64,000 nucleotides of DNA, from the NCBI GenBank assembly GCA_037179335.1, contig JAKZHN010000066.1, forward strand, positions 16,393-80,392, given 5' to 3'. The stretch is from Cyclaneusma minus. Lineage: Eukaryota > Ascomycota > Leotiomycetes > Marthamycetales > Marthamycetaceae. The notes beneath the pieces were generated by a model that saw only the letters and a list, made by a program, of their open reading frames with translations, was not told the origin of the DNA and ran no database searches. The translations under genes and the position numbers were made by a program. Shown one piece after another: positions 1 to 10,375 of this stretch (within the stretch, counting starts at the first letter, position 1; each line of letters begins with the position of its first letter).

Positions 1-21
1 CGGCACTGTTCATTGTCCAAC

Positions 22-1656
22 ATGGGAAGTCAGGGGGATCCAGCTTTCCACCGGAACTTCGCTCCTGAAGAATATGCAGATGATGCTCCGCCAGAGATTC
101 CCGGGGACTCGGGGGAAACCTGGACACCTTTGTTTCGACACGACTGCTCCTTTCCCCCTGAGATCTTCAGCCAGGTCATGCAAAACCTGATCAGAAATCC
201 AAACATCAACTCGTCTTTTCTCTTCCGAGCCGATATTCTCTTCTCAAAAGTCTTTGAGGGGCCACCGACACCAACAGAAGATCTCGTCCCGAAAGATCTG
301 GGACCGTTCCCTGAACCCCTGAAAATCAAGTCCTTCACATTGAAGGAAATCATAGTTCGGAAACTGATCCCACGGAACCCCCAACGAGATGATCCTTTGA
401 ACCAAACTTGCCTTATCTTCACCAAAGCTTTGTCTGAGCATGAGACCTCAACTCTAGTCATCTATCAACCACACATCGCAGACCCGTCTCAAACCCCATT
501 CTACCATCCAGCCGTCCATGGCATCGCCTTCCTCCACAAATACAGGCACAATCTATCTTGTGCCACCATCTCAATACACTACTCATTCTTCCCATCTCTC
601 CCACACACTCCAAAGCTCGTGCGAACAGCCCACCATCTACTCGGCACAGTCTACAAACACGGCCAAGGTTGCGCGTCCGGCTATGAGAAACGAGTCAACC
701 ACGATGTCATTCTACCACAAAATAAAGTGCAAGACTGCTATGCCGAGCTAAAGCAGAAGTACGCCAAAGACATCATCGCGAGGTGGATCGAGCAAACCGA
801 TCCAGCGAAGCACGTGTTTGAAGATCTAGGAATCGCAGCCTTCTTGATCGTCCTATGGCAGGAAATGTACGGCAACACCGGCGAAAATGTATTCAGCGAA
901 AGCATGTCTGAAAACAAAGTCCCCAGCCACTTCCCAGGCTTCGTGGACATCGGCTGCGGCAACGGTCTTGTCGTCCACATCCTCCTCGAAGAAGGCTACC
1001 ACGGCTGGGGTTTCGACGCGCGAAAACGCAAGTCGTGGGACGTATGGAGCCCCGCAGCACGCGCCAATCTCAAAGAACTCGTTCTCATTCCCTCAATCCT
1101 GACTAATGACGCTGGGATTGAGGATCTTCCAGGAGTCCATGATGGGAAATTCCCAAAGGGCACTTTCATCATCTCGAACCATGCAGATGAGCTAACACCC
1201 TGGACGCCAATTCTCGCAGCGGCGTCTGAATGTCCGTTTCTCATGATTCCTTGCTGCAGCCATTCGCTTTCTGGTGCCAGGTTTCGCGCTCCTGCTGTCA
1301 AGGTCGAAGCTGCTCTGCAGGAGACGGCCGCGGAGCTGGAGAGCCTTGCGCTGGATGATGGCGAGGTGCGGAAGCCCAAGGCGAAGGGGTCGCAGAACGG
1401 GGCAAAGGGCAACTCAGCTTATGCAGCGTTGGTGCTGTGGGTTGAGCATTTGGCACGGGAATGCGGATATCAAGTTGAGAGGGAGATGCTGAGGATACCT
1501 AGTACGAGAAACACGGGTATCCTGGGACGCAAGCAGATTTCTGGGTTTGAAGGGGTTGAGGTCGATGTGAAAAACGTTATGGAGAGGAATGGGGGAGCAG
1601 TGGGATGGGTGGAGAATGCGAGGAAATTGGTGAAGGGGAATATCAGGGGCCATTAA
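22..1656 (+). CDS. TRM44: tRNA (uracil-2'-O-)-methyltransferase Trm44
   Basis: Single-exon gene of 544 residues, counted from the first ATG at 22; the frame is open to the window edge, so a short upstream exon cannot be excluded. In the Trm44 family the enzyme 2'-O-methylates U44 of tRNA-Ser using S-adenosylmethionine in the cytoplasm. The family signature is visible: an N-terminal block with NLIRNPNINSS near residue 55, then the SAM-binding motif FVDIGCGNGLVVHIL near 306 followed by GFDARKRKSWD near 331. A later block, FIISNHADELTPW, is also typical of the family. Length fits fungal Trm44. It converges with the CHL4-like gene, leaving 483 bases between their stops. Identity is secure from these motifs; the exact start is less so. 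Confidence 0.92.
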   Translation: MGSQGDPAFHRNFAPEEYADDAPPEIPGDSGETWTPLFRHDCSFPPEIFSQVMQNLIRNPNINSSFLFRADILFSKVFEGPPTPTEDLVPKDLGPFPEPLKIKSFTLKEIIVRKLIPRNPQRDDPLNQTCLIFTKALSEHETSTLVIYQPHIADPSQTPFYHPAVHGIAFLHKYRHNLSCATISIHYSFFPSLPHTPKLVRTAHHLLGTVYKHGQGCASGYEKRVNHDVILPQNKVQDCYAELKQKYAKDIIARWIEQTDPAKHVFEDLGIAAFLIVLWQEMYGNTGENVFSESMSENKVPSHFPGFVDIGCGNGLVVHILLEEGYHGWGFDARKRKSWDVWSPAARANLKELVLIPSILTNDAGIEDLPGVHDGKFPKGTFIISNHADELTPWTPILAAASECPFLMIPCCSHSLSGARFRAPAVKVEAALQETAAELESLALDDGEVRKPKAKGSQNGAKGNSAYAALVLWVEHLARECGYQVEREMLRIPSTRNTGILGRKQISGFEGVEVDVKNVMERNGGAVGWVENARKLVKGNIRGH

Positions 1657-2139
1657 TTTTCTCTGGTGAAGCACATAAAGAGTGTCAGAGAAATCAGATG
1701 GGATCTTGGAGATGGCACAGCCGGGCAATACGACCAGTCAAGCTGTATTTTCCCCTGCAGCAGATATACCTAGTCATCTACTCGCTTGCTGAATGTGGCT
1801 TTCTGGCAGGCAAGAAGGACTCCACGGCCTACCCGATTGCTGTAGTAGAGTTCGTTCAGCTTGTTAAAGGATCAACCGCTGCGCCAGGTTTTCCGGAGAG
1901 GTAGGAAGAAAGTCTCAACAAGTACCACGACGAGCACATGTTCGCAGTTGGACTTGCTCAAAAAGTTTACCAAGTGATCTCAAACAATCGCGTGCCTTCG
2001 AAGGCATAGGTATCGGAAGTCCAGAGCGAGATTACAAAACGCTAAAACAAAGGGTACATCGAGTAAGACCTCGCAACCATGCACCAACACACCAAGTTCA
2101 TGATATCATAATCCCATATACCCAGCCTTGAGATATCCT
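1657..2139. other. Convergent intergenic region, no gene seen
   Basis: The 3' flanks of TRM44 (+) and the CHL4-like gene (-) face each other here. Short open frames exist but show no recognisable protein. It probably holds both 3' UTRs and polyadenylation sites. Confidence 0.6.
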
Positions 2140-3696
2140 TCACAAACCCGAACCTTTGAAGCCCCTGATTCTCCCCTCCCTAACAACCCCAACACTGACC
2201 CCCTCTTCCCCAGTCATCCACCCTGGCATCCTGTCCCCATCCACGACCCCACACTCCACTAATTTCCTCACTCCAGCAAAAATATGCTGTCCATGAAACG
2301 TCAACCGCACATCCGGTCTCCATTCCCCACCCATCTCATCATCCTCTTCTCCCGCGCCCCTCTCCAGCTCTACGGCAATCGTATTCCTTCTACCTTTGTT
2401 TGACTTGGAACCGCTAGTCTTCTTTCTCACCGTCGGGCCCGCCTCCTCGTCCGAAAAGTCTGCATTCCCTTGCGGCTCTGCACTATCAAGCGCAGGAAAC
2501 TTCTCTTCAAGCCGTACATCCAGCCGATCTATGCCCTTCCCATCATCGACTTTCCCGGAATTCCCAAACCGCCCCTGCGCAACCAGTTTACGTCGTTTCT
2601 GCATATCCGGTGGCGCAGCAGCGACGCGCTTCAGCCCCTTGCCACTCGGCCTTTCCGGCGGCGGCATATCGCCTTTCTCATCCCCACCCAACAAAAATGC
2701 TGGCGGGATGACTGGGTTCAGCGGCGTATCCTGCTTATTCTCCTCAGCATAAATCCCCCACCCACCTCCAGCAGCATTCGTCCTCCCAGCACCACGTCTC
2801 TCCACCAGCGCCTGCAGACTCTTCGCCGCCAGACTCGTCATCTGCAGGCCATAGCGTGCTCGTGGTCTGGAAAACGCTTTGGGAATTCCGTCCAGCACAA
2901 GCTTGCGCAAGCTGCGGGATTCGGAGGCACCGCCGGGGGCGCCGGCAGACGTGGCGAGGGAGACGTAGACATAGGGCGCGGCGTCGGGGAAAGCGACGTA
3001 GATGGTTTTGGAGGTTTCGAAGGCGGTTGTGTCGGTGCGGGAGAGAGAGTGGAGGGCCAGGGAGGTGTTATAGGGGGATTCAAGGACATAGATGCGGAGG
3101 AGGAGCATGGGGAGGGTGGGGTGGCGGTCGATGTTGTAGTGTGCTTTTACATCTGGTAAAATCTCTCTTTGGAGGTTTTGGAGGAAAGTGGCGGGGTGGA
3201 AGCGTGGAATGCTGGGGAGTTCGTCGTCTTTTGACGGCGGCTCTGAGGAGTCTGGGTCTGAGGGGTCGGTCTTCAGACGGACGACTTTCAGGGCTGTCCA
3301 TTTTTGGGAGAGGGGATGGTCGTAGAGGTATTGCATGTCGGCCATTGCTAGCTGGTAGAGTGATACTCCATGACGCCAATCGCCTTCGATGATCCTGTCA
3401 ACAATATCTCGCTTTGACCCTTTCTGGGACATCAAGCCGGTATATATCTCCCTCAACGCGTCAAGGTCGTAAGAGGGCGGATATGCATCTTGTACATCTG
3501 GCTCATAGTTTTCGTCGGCCAAGAAGGGCGCGGACAAGACTTGGTTTTCTTCCACGAGCCAGTCTAGGACCAGAGACAACAATGCGGGCCGAGATAACTT
3601 GTTGAGAATACGGAAGACAGACGGATTGGAGGATGCGATGCGCTCGGAGGGAGAGAGCGCGGAGGTGGTGGGAATGGAGAGATTTGCCGAAGCCAT
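2140..3696 (-). CDS. CHL4: Kinetochore protein Chl4/Mis15 (CENP-N family)
   Basis: Intronless gene of 518 residues when started at the ATG at 3696 (MASANLSIPT). The frame stays open to 3774, but the extra 26 residues look like upstream leader sequence. The N-terminal third resembles fungal Chl4/CENP-N: FRILNKLSRPALLSLVLDW near residue 24, YDLDALREIYTGL near 75, then SKRDIVDRIIEGDWRHG. In this family the N-terminal domain binds the CENP-A nucleosome or partner Iml3/CENP-L within the inner kinetochore (CCAN). The C-terminal half is basic and low in complexity (KKTSGSKSNKGRRN), then ends in a short conserved-looking block with VRLTFHGQHIFAGVRKLVE. Two other centromere or kinetochore genes, Dad2 and shugoshin, lie within 10 kb. 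Confidence 0.85.
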   Translation of the reverse strand: MASANLSIPTTSALSPSERIASSNPSVFRILNKLSRPALLSLVLDWLVEENQVLSAPFLADENYEPDVQDAYPPSYDLDALREIYTGLMSQKGSKRDIVDRIIEGDWRHGVSLYQLAMADMQYLYDHPLSQKWTALKVVRLKTDPSDPDSSEPPSKDDELPSIPRFHPATFLQNLQREILPDVKAHYNIDRHPTLPMLLLRIYVLESPYNTSLALHSLSRTDTTAFETSKTIYVAFPDAAPYVYVSLATSAGAPGGASESRSLRKLVLDGIPKAFSRPRARYGLQMTSLAAKSLQALVERRGAGRTNAAGGGWGIYAEENKQDTPLNPVIPPAFLLGGDEKGDMPPPERPSGKGLKRVAAAPPDMQKRRKLVAQGRFGNSGKVDDGKGIDRLDVRLEEKFPALDSAEPQGNADFSDEEAGPTVRKKTSGSKSNKGRRNTIAVELERGAGEEDDEMGGEWRPDVRLTFHGQHIFAGVRKLVECGVVDGDRMPGWMTGEEGVSVGVVREGRIRGFKGSGL

Positions 3697-4350
3697 TTGG
3701 AAGGTATCGTGAGCCTTTGCTAAGGTATGGTCCTCCACGCAAAAATGTGATTTTCCGGTAATCCTTTGTCCCATGGGGCCATTCGCTGAGCGGCCTTTTC
3801 TCGAATGGATCCTGTTGTGTTATTGACGCAAAGCTGCTGGCCTCAATCGCGGGCTGTGAGGAAATGCAGTATGGCTCTCGAAACGTGGAGCAACCAGCCT
3901 CAGAAAAGCATAGAGGAATTATGGGCTAAACGCCGAGCGATCAATTTGGAACATTCATACTGTGAATTGGTAAATGGTAATGAATTGTCGCGTCGGAATT
4001 TCTGAAGTCGCGTTGGCTCAGCCTTGCGCAACAGCCTCGGGACTCTTCGTTTCCGAGCCAACGATCACGTGATATTTTGAAAATATGATGTTTCAACGAC
4101 AGACTTTTGTCAAGGCATCGGTCTTAGTTGGCTGGCTTGTTTTCTATTCGACTGCAGTACTATCATAACTATATACTCCTATATATACCTATAAAAATGA
4201 GTAGCCCCTGCGTTCAAACCGTGTCATTGCTGATCGTTTCCCGAAACCCCCATGGTATTTATGCAAAGCAGGCGCGCCATCCCTTTCCAAGTCCCGACCA
4301 TATACAAAGAGTGCCATATACAACGTGTCATCATTACCCAACCCACGGCC
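3697..4350. other. Intergenic region upstream of CHL4, no gene seen
   Basis: This interval holds the 5' flank of the CHL4-like gene and the 3' flank of the carboxylesterase. I find no coding sequence or repeat that I can support. Confidence 0.5.
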
Positions 4351-6312
4351 TCACAGCCGAGCCTTCGAGTCGACCACCCCCTCACTCAACCCCGTTCTCT
4401 CCCACCAGAATTCCGTCTCCTTTCTCCTCCACCCATCTCTCCACATCATCGCCACCGTGCCCCTGACCTGACTCAACAGCCCCTGCTGCTCCTCCTTCGA
4501 CAAGTCGTCAAAGCCAGGTGTCGTTGCCATCACCTCGCGCTCCTTATTCCCGCCACCAATGACCATGACAAACATGCCGTTCGGCTCAAACTTCTCCCAA
4601 GGCGGTCTCTGCCCGAAGCGTTTCCTCACAGCATTCGGATCTCCCGTGAGAACGAAGCTTGTGAGGTATGAATGGAAGTGGCCTGTAATTGCATGCTGCG
4701 TTTCCGAAATGCTGCGGATGCCTTCGTCGTAGTATGTATATGCGTCGTGCGCACCGTGATCTACGCCGCCTCGTGAGGTACCAGCCTCTACGTCGAAATG
4801 ATACAGATATACAGGTGAAGGATCTTCCGTATCTTCGGATATAAATTTCGCGGTTTGTCGGACCGGTGCTATGTATGCGTATTGTGAGTACGCGGCTTCC
4901 AGCCTCGAAAATTGAAGTCCTAAGCCAGCCCTGTTGGGGAGCTTCGCATATGGACTGTCTTCGTGGACGACCGGATCGGGAAATAGTTCGTTTAAGGCGT
5001 CCATGTCGGATGGAGATAGTTGAGGGATAAGAGTCCTGAAGAAGGAGTTGAAGGCGATTGAGGACCAGGCGCGAGCGGGAACGAACATGGCACCCTCGTT
5101 GGTGTTATAGCCTGTCAACACTGGCATCTTATTCCAGTCACCGCGCATCCACTTCGCGATAGGGGCATCGGTAATAATTGAAGAGTTATGGCTGGATGGT
5201 GCGATGCAGGGCTGGAAGGGCCAACGGACCTCGGCGTTATAGTGATAGAAAGTGGATACAGAAGCTTCATGTATCTTTTGCCATGGAAGAGCGCGGAGGT
5301 GCGCCATGATAGTGTATGGCGGGAAAGATGAGGGAATATGCAATTGGCCCAGGAAATGGTCAAGTTGTTCGCGGTAAAGATCGGAGTCGTAGGGGAGGAC
5401 AGCACGAGAAGTAGGAGCACCGGACTCGAGAATTGCTCGGTGAAATAAACGGGGTCCAGAGGTGTCGAGGAGATGATGGCCCACAGAATGCGCTCCAGCA
5501 GAAAAGCCAGCGAGCGTCACATTGTTTGGATCTCCTCCAAATGCGGCGATATTCCCCTTCACCCACTCGAGCGCGGCCCGCTGGTCCCTCAAGCCTAGAT
5601 TCAATCCCTCTTCTGCTGCCAGCATCTCACTAGGCAAGAAACCCAGGGCTCCCAGTCGATAATTGATCGTAACGCCCAGCATCGGCTCAGCACTCCAGGC
5701 CACAAAAGTCCCCATATCCCACATACTTGCCGTGCCCATGTTGAACGAGCCGCCGTGGATGTACACCATTACAGGCATCTTCCGATGTTTCTCGCCTTGC
5801 TCGGCCCTTTGATGTCGCGGCCTGAAAATGTTGAGGTTTAAGCAGTTTTCACTCACGTTCACTTCAGGGCGCCCGAGACCGTTTGGACAACGATCACCCC
5901 ATTTATTCGCTTGGAAAATAGCATTTGAGGCATTGGCGGGTCTTGGCGGACGAAACCTGTTCTCGCCCCCCGTGTCGAGGGCATAGGGGACTCCCAGAAA
6001 GTATTCGATAATCTGCGGATACGAATGGTTCTGGCTGTTGTAGTCGCCAACATACGTGCCCTGGGCGAGGGTAACAGTCGGGCGGGTGCCTTGTATAAGC
6101 ATTGGGCGGGTAATATAATGGTAGGCGGCGAATCGGTCGGCGAGAAAGACGATGCTGCTCAGGAGAGAGATAACGGTGAAAATCTGGAGAAGGCGACGTC
6201 GTTGGTGGGGTTCGAGATCGAGATCTTCCGTCTCGGCTGCTGCCGACCGGGTCTCGGACATGGGTGCCATGCGATCGCTGCAAGAATAATGCTTGGCAGG
6301 CCTCCTCTGCAT
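4351..6312 (-). CDS. Membrane-anchored type-B carboxylesterase/cholinesterase-like protein
   Basis: Intronless frame of 653 residues. The N-terminus is hydrophilic, followed by one hydrophobic segment (about residues 40-62, LLQIFTVISLLSSIVFLADR), which predicts a type II signal anchor with the esterase domain outside the cytosol. The alpha/beta-hydrolase features of the type-B family are present: the oxyanion-hole stretch VYIHGGSFNMG near 190, the nucleophile elbow GFSAGA near 272, and a late DHGAHDAYTYYD block likely to carry the catalytic His. The elbow reads GFSAG where most family members have GESAG; the serine itself is kept. Cys residues expected for the first disulphide loop (CPNG...ENCLNLNIF) are also present. 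Substrate cannot be predicted. The start could instead be the second Met (MAPMSE). Confidence 0.85.
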   Translation of the reverse strand: MQRRPAKHYSCSDRMAPMSETRSAAAETEDLDLEPHQRRRLLQIFTVISLLSSIVFLADRFAAYHYITRPMLIQGTRPTVTLAQGTYVGDYNSQNHSYPQIIEYFLGVPYALDTGGENRFRPPRPANASNAIFQANKWGDRCPNGLGRPEVNVSENCLNLNIFRPRHQRAEQGEKHRKMPVMVYIHGGSFNMGTASMWDMGTFVAWSAEPMLGVTINYRLGALGFLPSEMLAAEEGLNLGLRDQRAALEWVKGNIAAFGGDPNNVTLAGFSAGAHSVGHHLLDTSGPRLFHRAILESGAPTSRAVLPYDSDLYREQLDHFLGQLHIPSSFPPYTIMAHLRALPWQKIHEASVSTFYHYNAEVRWPFQPCIAPSSHNSSIITDAPIAKWMRGDWNKMPVLTGYNTNEGAMFVPARAWSSIAFNSFFRTLIPQLSPSDMDALNELFPDPVVHEDSPYAKLPNRAGLGLQFSRLEAAYSQYAYIAPVRQTAKFISEDTEDPSPVYLYHFDVEAGTSRGGVDHGAHDAYTYYDEGIRSISETQHAITGHFHSYLTSFVLTGDPNAVRKRFGQRPPWEKFEPNGMFVMVIGGGNKEREVMATTPGFDDLSKEEQQGLLSQVRGTVAMMWRDGWRRKETEFWWERTGLSEGVVDSKARL

Positions 6313-7521
6313 CTGCCGGGCTCAGGGTCGGTGTGACAGCATAAAGAATGCAAGAAACATGAAAAGAGTCCTCTTTGGGGGGATGATTGACGAGGACAAG
6401 ATAATGAATTTTGCTACTTTGGCTGGAAAGACCCTGTTGTTGGCTTGACACTCCCGCCGAGCTCTACCACAATGTGGAATCCAGGGGCGAGAGCGCAGCG
6501 CGCAGAACGACCTAGCTGGCGGGAAGCTGCGTCGCAGCCACTCTCCCACTTCTAGCCCAACACAGCAAGGGCGACCGAATACCGATAACATCTGGAGCAA
6601 AGTGGCTGACTGAAGCTCCTCTCGAGCCTAGGCGCCGGCTAGAACTGGCCAAGGGGATTGATTATACCATACATGTATGGAAGTTGTTGAGATGGCCCAC
6701 CCACGTGGCAGCGGTGGGACGAAAGAAATGCGTCGGAGTACATGCTTTGGTTTCAAGCTATGTGTTAGCAGCAAGTCAAGTCAGCGAGTATTGGGAACAA
6801 TCAACAAACCCAGGGTTTGGGTAACTCAAAAACTCATATCTCAAGGACTTTGAGATAGATAATATTTAAACTCAAACCAATTGAGATAGATTAGTATAAA
6901 ATATCTAATTATCTCAAATATCTCAAGATAATTATAAATTGCGCTAAAATTAGCTTTTTTATAATTATAATTATATATTTGCTTTATATATTACAATTTA
7001 GCTAAAAATATAGGCAAATATTACGCTTATTTAATCAATATTATCTCAAGTTAAGTTAGATACAAATAAGTTTCCCGTACCCTGAAACCAATCATGAGAA
7101 AACAGAAGCATGAGTCTTGAATTTCTGCATAACGACATAACCTCGTGAGAACCATAACCCATATCCCGTCACCAAGAACCTCCTTTGCTAGTTGTCTTTT
7201 GCGACTTGAAGCAGAATGAATATTCAGTACGCTGATACTCCTTCGTTCCCCGATCTGCTGCCCAACCGTGTGTGGCAGATCACTGCTTAGCCTTCCTAAC
7301 ACCAAAATATCAAGATGGGTATCGAATACAACTCCCCATACCCGACGCTCAAACAAAATACCTTCCACGAGACACGATTACCAAACTCAAACACCCACAG
7401 TAAACCTGCATCACCAAGTTAGGGACCCTCAGACACGGTCGACCGACATCGTTCACCCATGCCGAAAAGATAATTCAACCACCGTATGACCCGAGCGCAA
7501 ATGGATGGATGAGTCGCAAAG
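6313..7521. other. Intergenic region with an AT-rich core
   Basis: This is the 5' flank of the carboxylesterase and the 3' flank of the next gene. No coding sequence is supported. Its centre, about 6830-7060, drops sharply in GC content and carries a repeated heptamer, annotated separately. Confidence 0.5.
6838..7049. repeat. AT-rich tract with repeated ATCTCAA/TTGAGAT motif
   Basis: Six copies of ATCTCAA or its complement TTGAGAT are seen: forward at 6838, 6911, 6920 and 7043, reverse at 6850 and 6881. They sit in a strongly AT-rich tract rich in TATAATTA-like words. Flanking DNA has ordinary composition. The mixed orientation gives the tract an inverted-repeat character. It could be the decayed end of a transposon, possibly altered by repeat-induced point mutation, but no coding remnant is recognisable. 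Confidence 0.55.
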
Positions 7522-9795
7522 TTAGGCCTTCAAGCCCAACTGACCCCCGGGGCCGTACCCAGCCGAAAGACCTTGGTCGCCTTCAGCCCTCTTCTTGGTC
7601 TTGTGCTTCTCCGCCCACTCACGGCTAGCCTGTCGGCCTCTCTCAGCAGCCTCTGCCCTGGCCCTCTTCGCAGCATCTTCGCGCTTCCTCTTCTCGTCTT
7701 GGAGCTCACCCTGCATCTGCGTGTCGCGATTGTAAATCTCCTTGGCACGCTGACGCTGGGTCTGCGTCTCCTCATTCGATACGGAATGCTGCGACGAATG
7801 TCCGCTGCTAGCCATCGACTTTCGGATACTGCCTGGGCGAGGACCGGGACCACGGTGAAGTGGAGCGGGGGTGTTTGCCAATGCCTTTTCGTTGGCGAGA
7901 ATGGATGGACGACTCGATCCTATCATAGACTGGCGTCTTCCGATGCTGCCTTGCTCCCAAATGGGTGCGCTCTCGGAGGACAAGATTGACTTGCGAGCCC
8001 GGCTAGCGACTGTCTCGCGAGGAAGTGTGCTCGGAGCAGCGCGACTCATTGGCCTGGCCTTGAATTCACGACGCTTCTTCTCTTCCTCTTGCTGCTTCTT
8101 GAGCTGTGCTTCATGGAGTTCCCTCTTCCTCCGAGACAAAGCTTCGCCAGGTAGTTCGAAGGCAGGTCTGGTAGGAGGCTTGGTGGACTTGATTCTTGGT
8201 GTCAAAACGGCAGTCGCAACACTATCTTCTGTTCCACGTTGAGAGATTCGGGCCTCACGAGCTTCTTTGATCCTTTTAGCCACAGCGTCGCCGGACAGCT
8301 CAAAACTTGATTTGGTTGGTTGTTTCGTAGACTTAGCTGCAGGTTTTGGGGGCAAGAGGCTGGTAGGGCGTTTGATCGTTCCCTGTTGTCTCACCCTCAA
8401 TCCGGTTGCTGGAGTTGGGGAGGAGTCTGGTGCCTCAAAGGCGGATTTCAAAATTGCTGACTTAGACCTCCTTAACAGAGGGCCCGACTGCACCTCCGTG
8501 GGCTTGACACGCAGCGACATTTGGCCTGGCTTGGCGGTGACCACCGATCCGGGCTTCCCCTCTTTCAAGGCCCTCACGACTTCATTGGCCATGGTCTGAG
8601 TCTTGCTGCCAGACTTGGCAAAGCGACGGAGATTCGAAGAAATAAGGGGTCCTTGAGGCTTTTGCTCCTCAGCCCACTTGAGCACGGGAGAGATGACACG
8701 CTCTGCAGCCGTAGCTTGGCCAAGAGCTTGAATGTCTTCTTCCAATTGCTCTTCCAGTCGGTCAAGTTCATCGACGGAGTCTTCGATTCGGATTACTGGC
8801 TTCGCGGGCGAGCGTTCTGTAATCTTGTCAACGAACGAGTCATCAGAGTCAGCTTCTTTCGCCGGGGACATTTTCTCCTTAGCTTCGCAAGCTCTCTCGA
8901 CCTCTTCCAAGGTAAGTACATTCAGCTTCACAGTGACAGACGATGTATCACTGCGAGTCTCCTCTGTGATTTCAGTAACACTAGAAGCTTCTGCACTGGT
9001 CTTCTGGGAAACCGTGACAGCATTCCATGGCACAGCGGCATTAATAGTCGAGGGCGAGGAAGCTGCAAGAGGAATAGTGGGTGGCGACGCCCACTTGCAT
9101 CTGTCAAGCGTCGACGGAGCTGCAGCTGAGACCGATAGGTTAGCCTTTGCATTGAAAAACGTATTCATGAAAAAAATCCGTCCGTGGACAAGGAGCTTTT
9201 AACAAAAACGACGGGAACGGAATTGGGATTTGGGCTGTGACTAGAAAAAGATTGTGTTGTAACTGGCTGACAAGGAGAACAGCAACTCGCTAGACTTACC
9301 GAATGTCTTGCCGGGACTGTACTGTAGTCCGTTGGCATTACCATTCCAGGAGGTCATTATGAGACTGTTCCGGGATATCACAGAATGGCTGTTATCGATC
9401 GCATCCGCGGTGATCTTGTCCCTGTTTTGGGAGTTGAAGACATGGTTATTGGGATCCTGGCGTGGAAGCGGAAGATCTGACTCCACAGCATCAGACTGAG
9501 CAGCGGCGGGTTGTTCTTCTGGGATACCTTCGGAAGAGTCGGCCTTCTTCTTCCTACCCTTTGCTTTCTTCTTCTTCCCACCGCCGATAGCTTGCTTGAA
9601 AGCAGCTTTCAAGCCCTTGAGCTCAGCATCGAGAACGACTTGGTCGGGAGCCATGACATTTTCTTGCGAGTGGCTGGGTTGACCGAGAGGAGCTCCGGGG
9701 TGGTGTGACAGGTCGAAAGGGTAGTGTGAGACAGATGAGTGCGACTCTGGATGGTCTTCCAGGATGCCGGCCATGGACATTGTCGTTCGCAACAT
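7522..9795 (-). CDS. Unidentified low-complexity protein with C-terminal coiled coil
   Basis: Two exons: 9795-9300 and 9125-7522, with a 174-base intron (donor GTAAGT, branch GCTAAC, acceptor TCTCAG). The joined frame encodes 699 residues; the start may be a later Met (MSMAG or MAGILEDH). I do not recognise the family. Visible features are a Lys-rich stretch near residue 75 (GGGKKKKAKGRKKK), the junction motif NGLQYSPGKTF near 155-165, acidic and Ser/Thr-rich linkers, and several repeats of a Ser/Pro-rich basic pattern such as PTRPAFELPGEALSRRKREL. A C-terminal charged helical region (EIYNRDTQMQGELQDEKRKR onward) looks like a coiled coil. The repeated FELxGxAxxxR blocks near 8300 and 8150 suggest internal duplication. 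A cytoskeletal or scaffold role is possible but unproven. Confidence 0.72.
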
Positions 9796-10375
9796 GGTGT
9801 CGATGACGGATTGAGTAGCGGGAGATCAACGTGGTTGGTGGACCAGAAGAGCCGTCTCGACGGTAAGCTACCAGAATCCCGAACGGAGATCAGTGGAGCT
9901 GATCCACGGCTAAGGTCGCGGCTGTGAATGCGTCCAAAATTGTCCAGACGACTGAATAGCTATGTCTTGAGCACGCGAAGAGGGATTGATGAGCAAGTGG
10001 AAGCACTCGAGCAATTGTGGTGATGGGTGTTGGAGGGAGGGGAGCTCTCGAGCCTGCTCTCTACAGATGTCAACAGTTACACCTGATAATTGCCCGGGTA
10101 ACACAGTCGCGCTTTCCTTCAGGACGCGTCGGATTTTTCACGTGTTGGGGAAGAAAAGCAGAAGAATTTAGGATCTGCGAGCGGGTTACAGTCAATCAAT
10201 GAACGCGTATTCGAGCACAACCCTTAGGTATTTTGGGTTAAGAGGTGGACTTGACTAACAAACCTCTTCAACCACCAAGCAAATTCCCGCTCGTCCCGAT
10301 TACAACACAATGCTCGGCTAGAACCCTTCTTTGAGTCTACTTATGGATTGGCAAGTCGCATGTAGCTCTCCTGGT
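9796..10375. other. Intergenic region, no gene seen
   Basis: This is the promoter-side flank of the unidentified 699-residue gene and the 3' flank of DAD2, both on the minus strand. No coding or RNA feature is supported. Confidence 0.5.

Noticed and set aside
2396..3392. Several plus-strand open frames up to 229 codons
   Set aside because: They are antisense to the CHL4-like coding region, Arg/Gly-rich from its codon bias, and show no domain.
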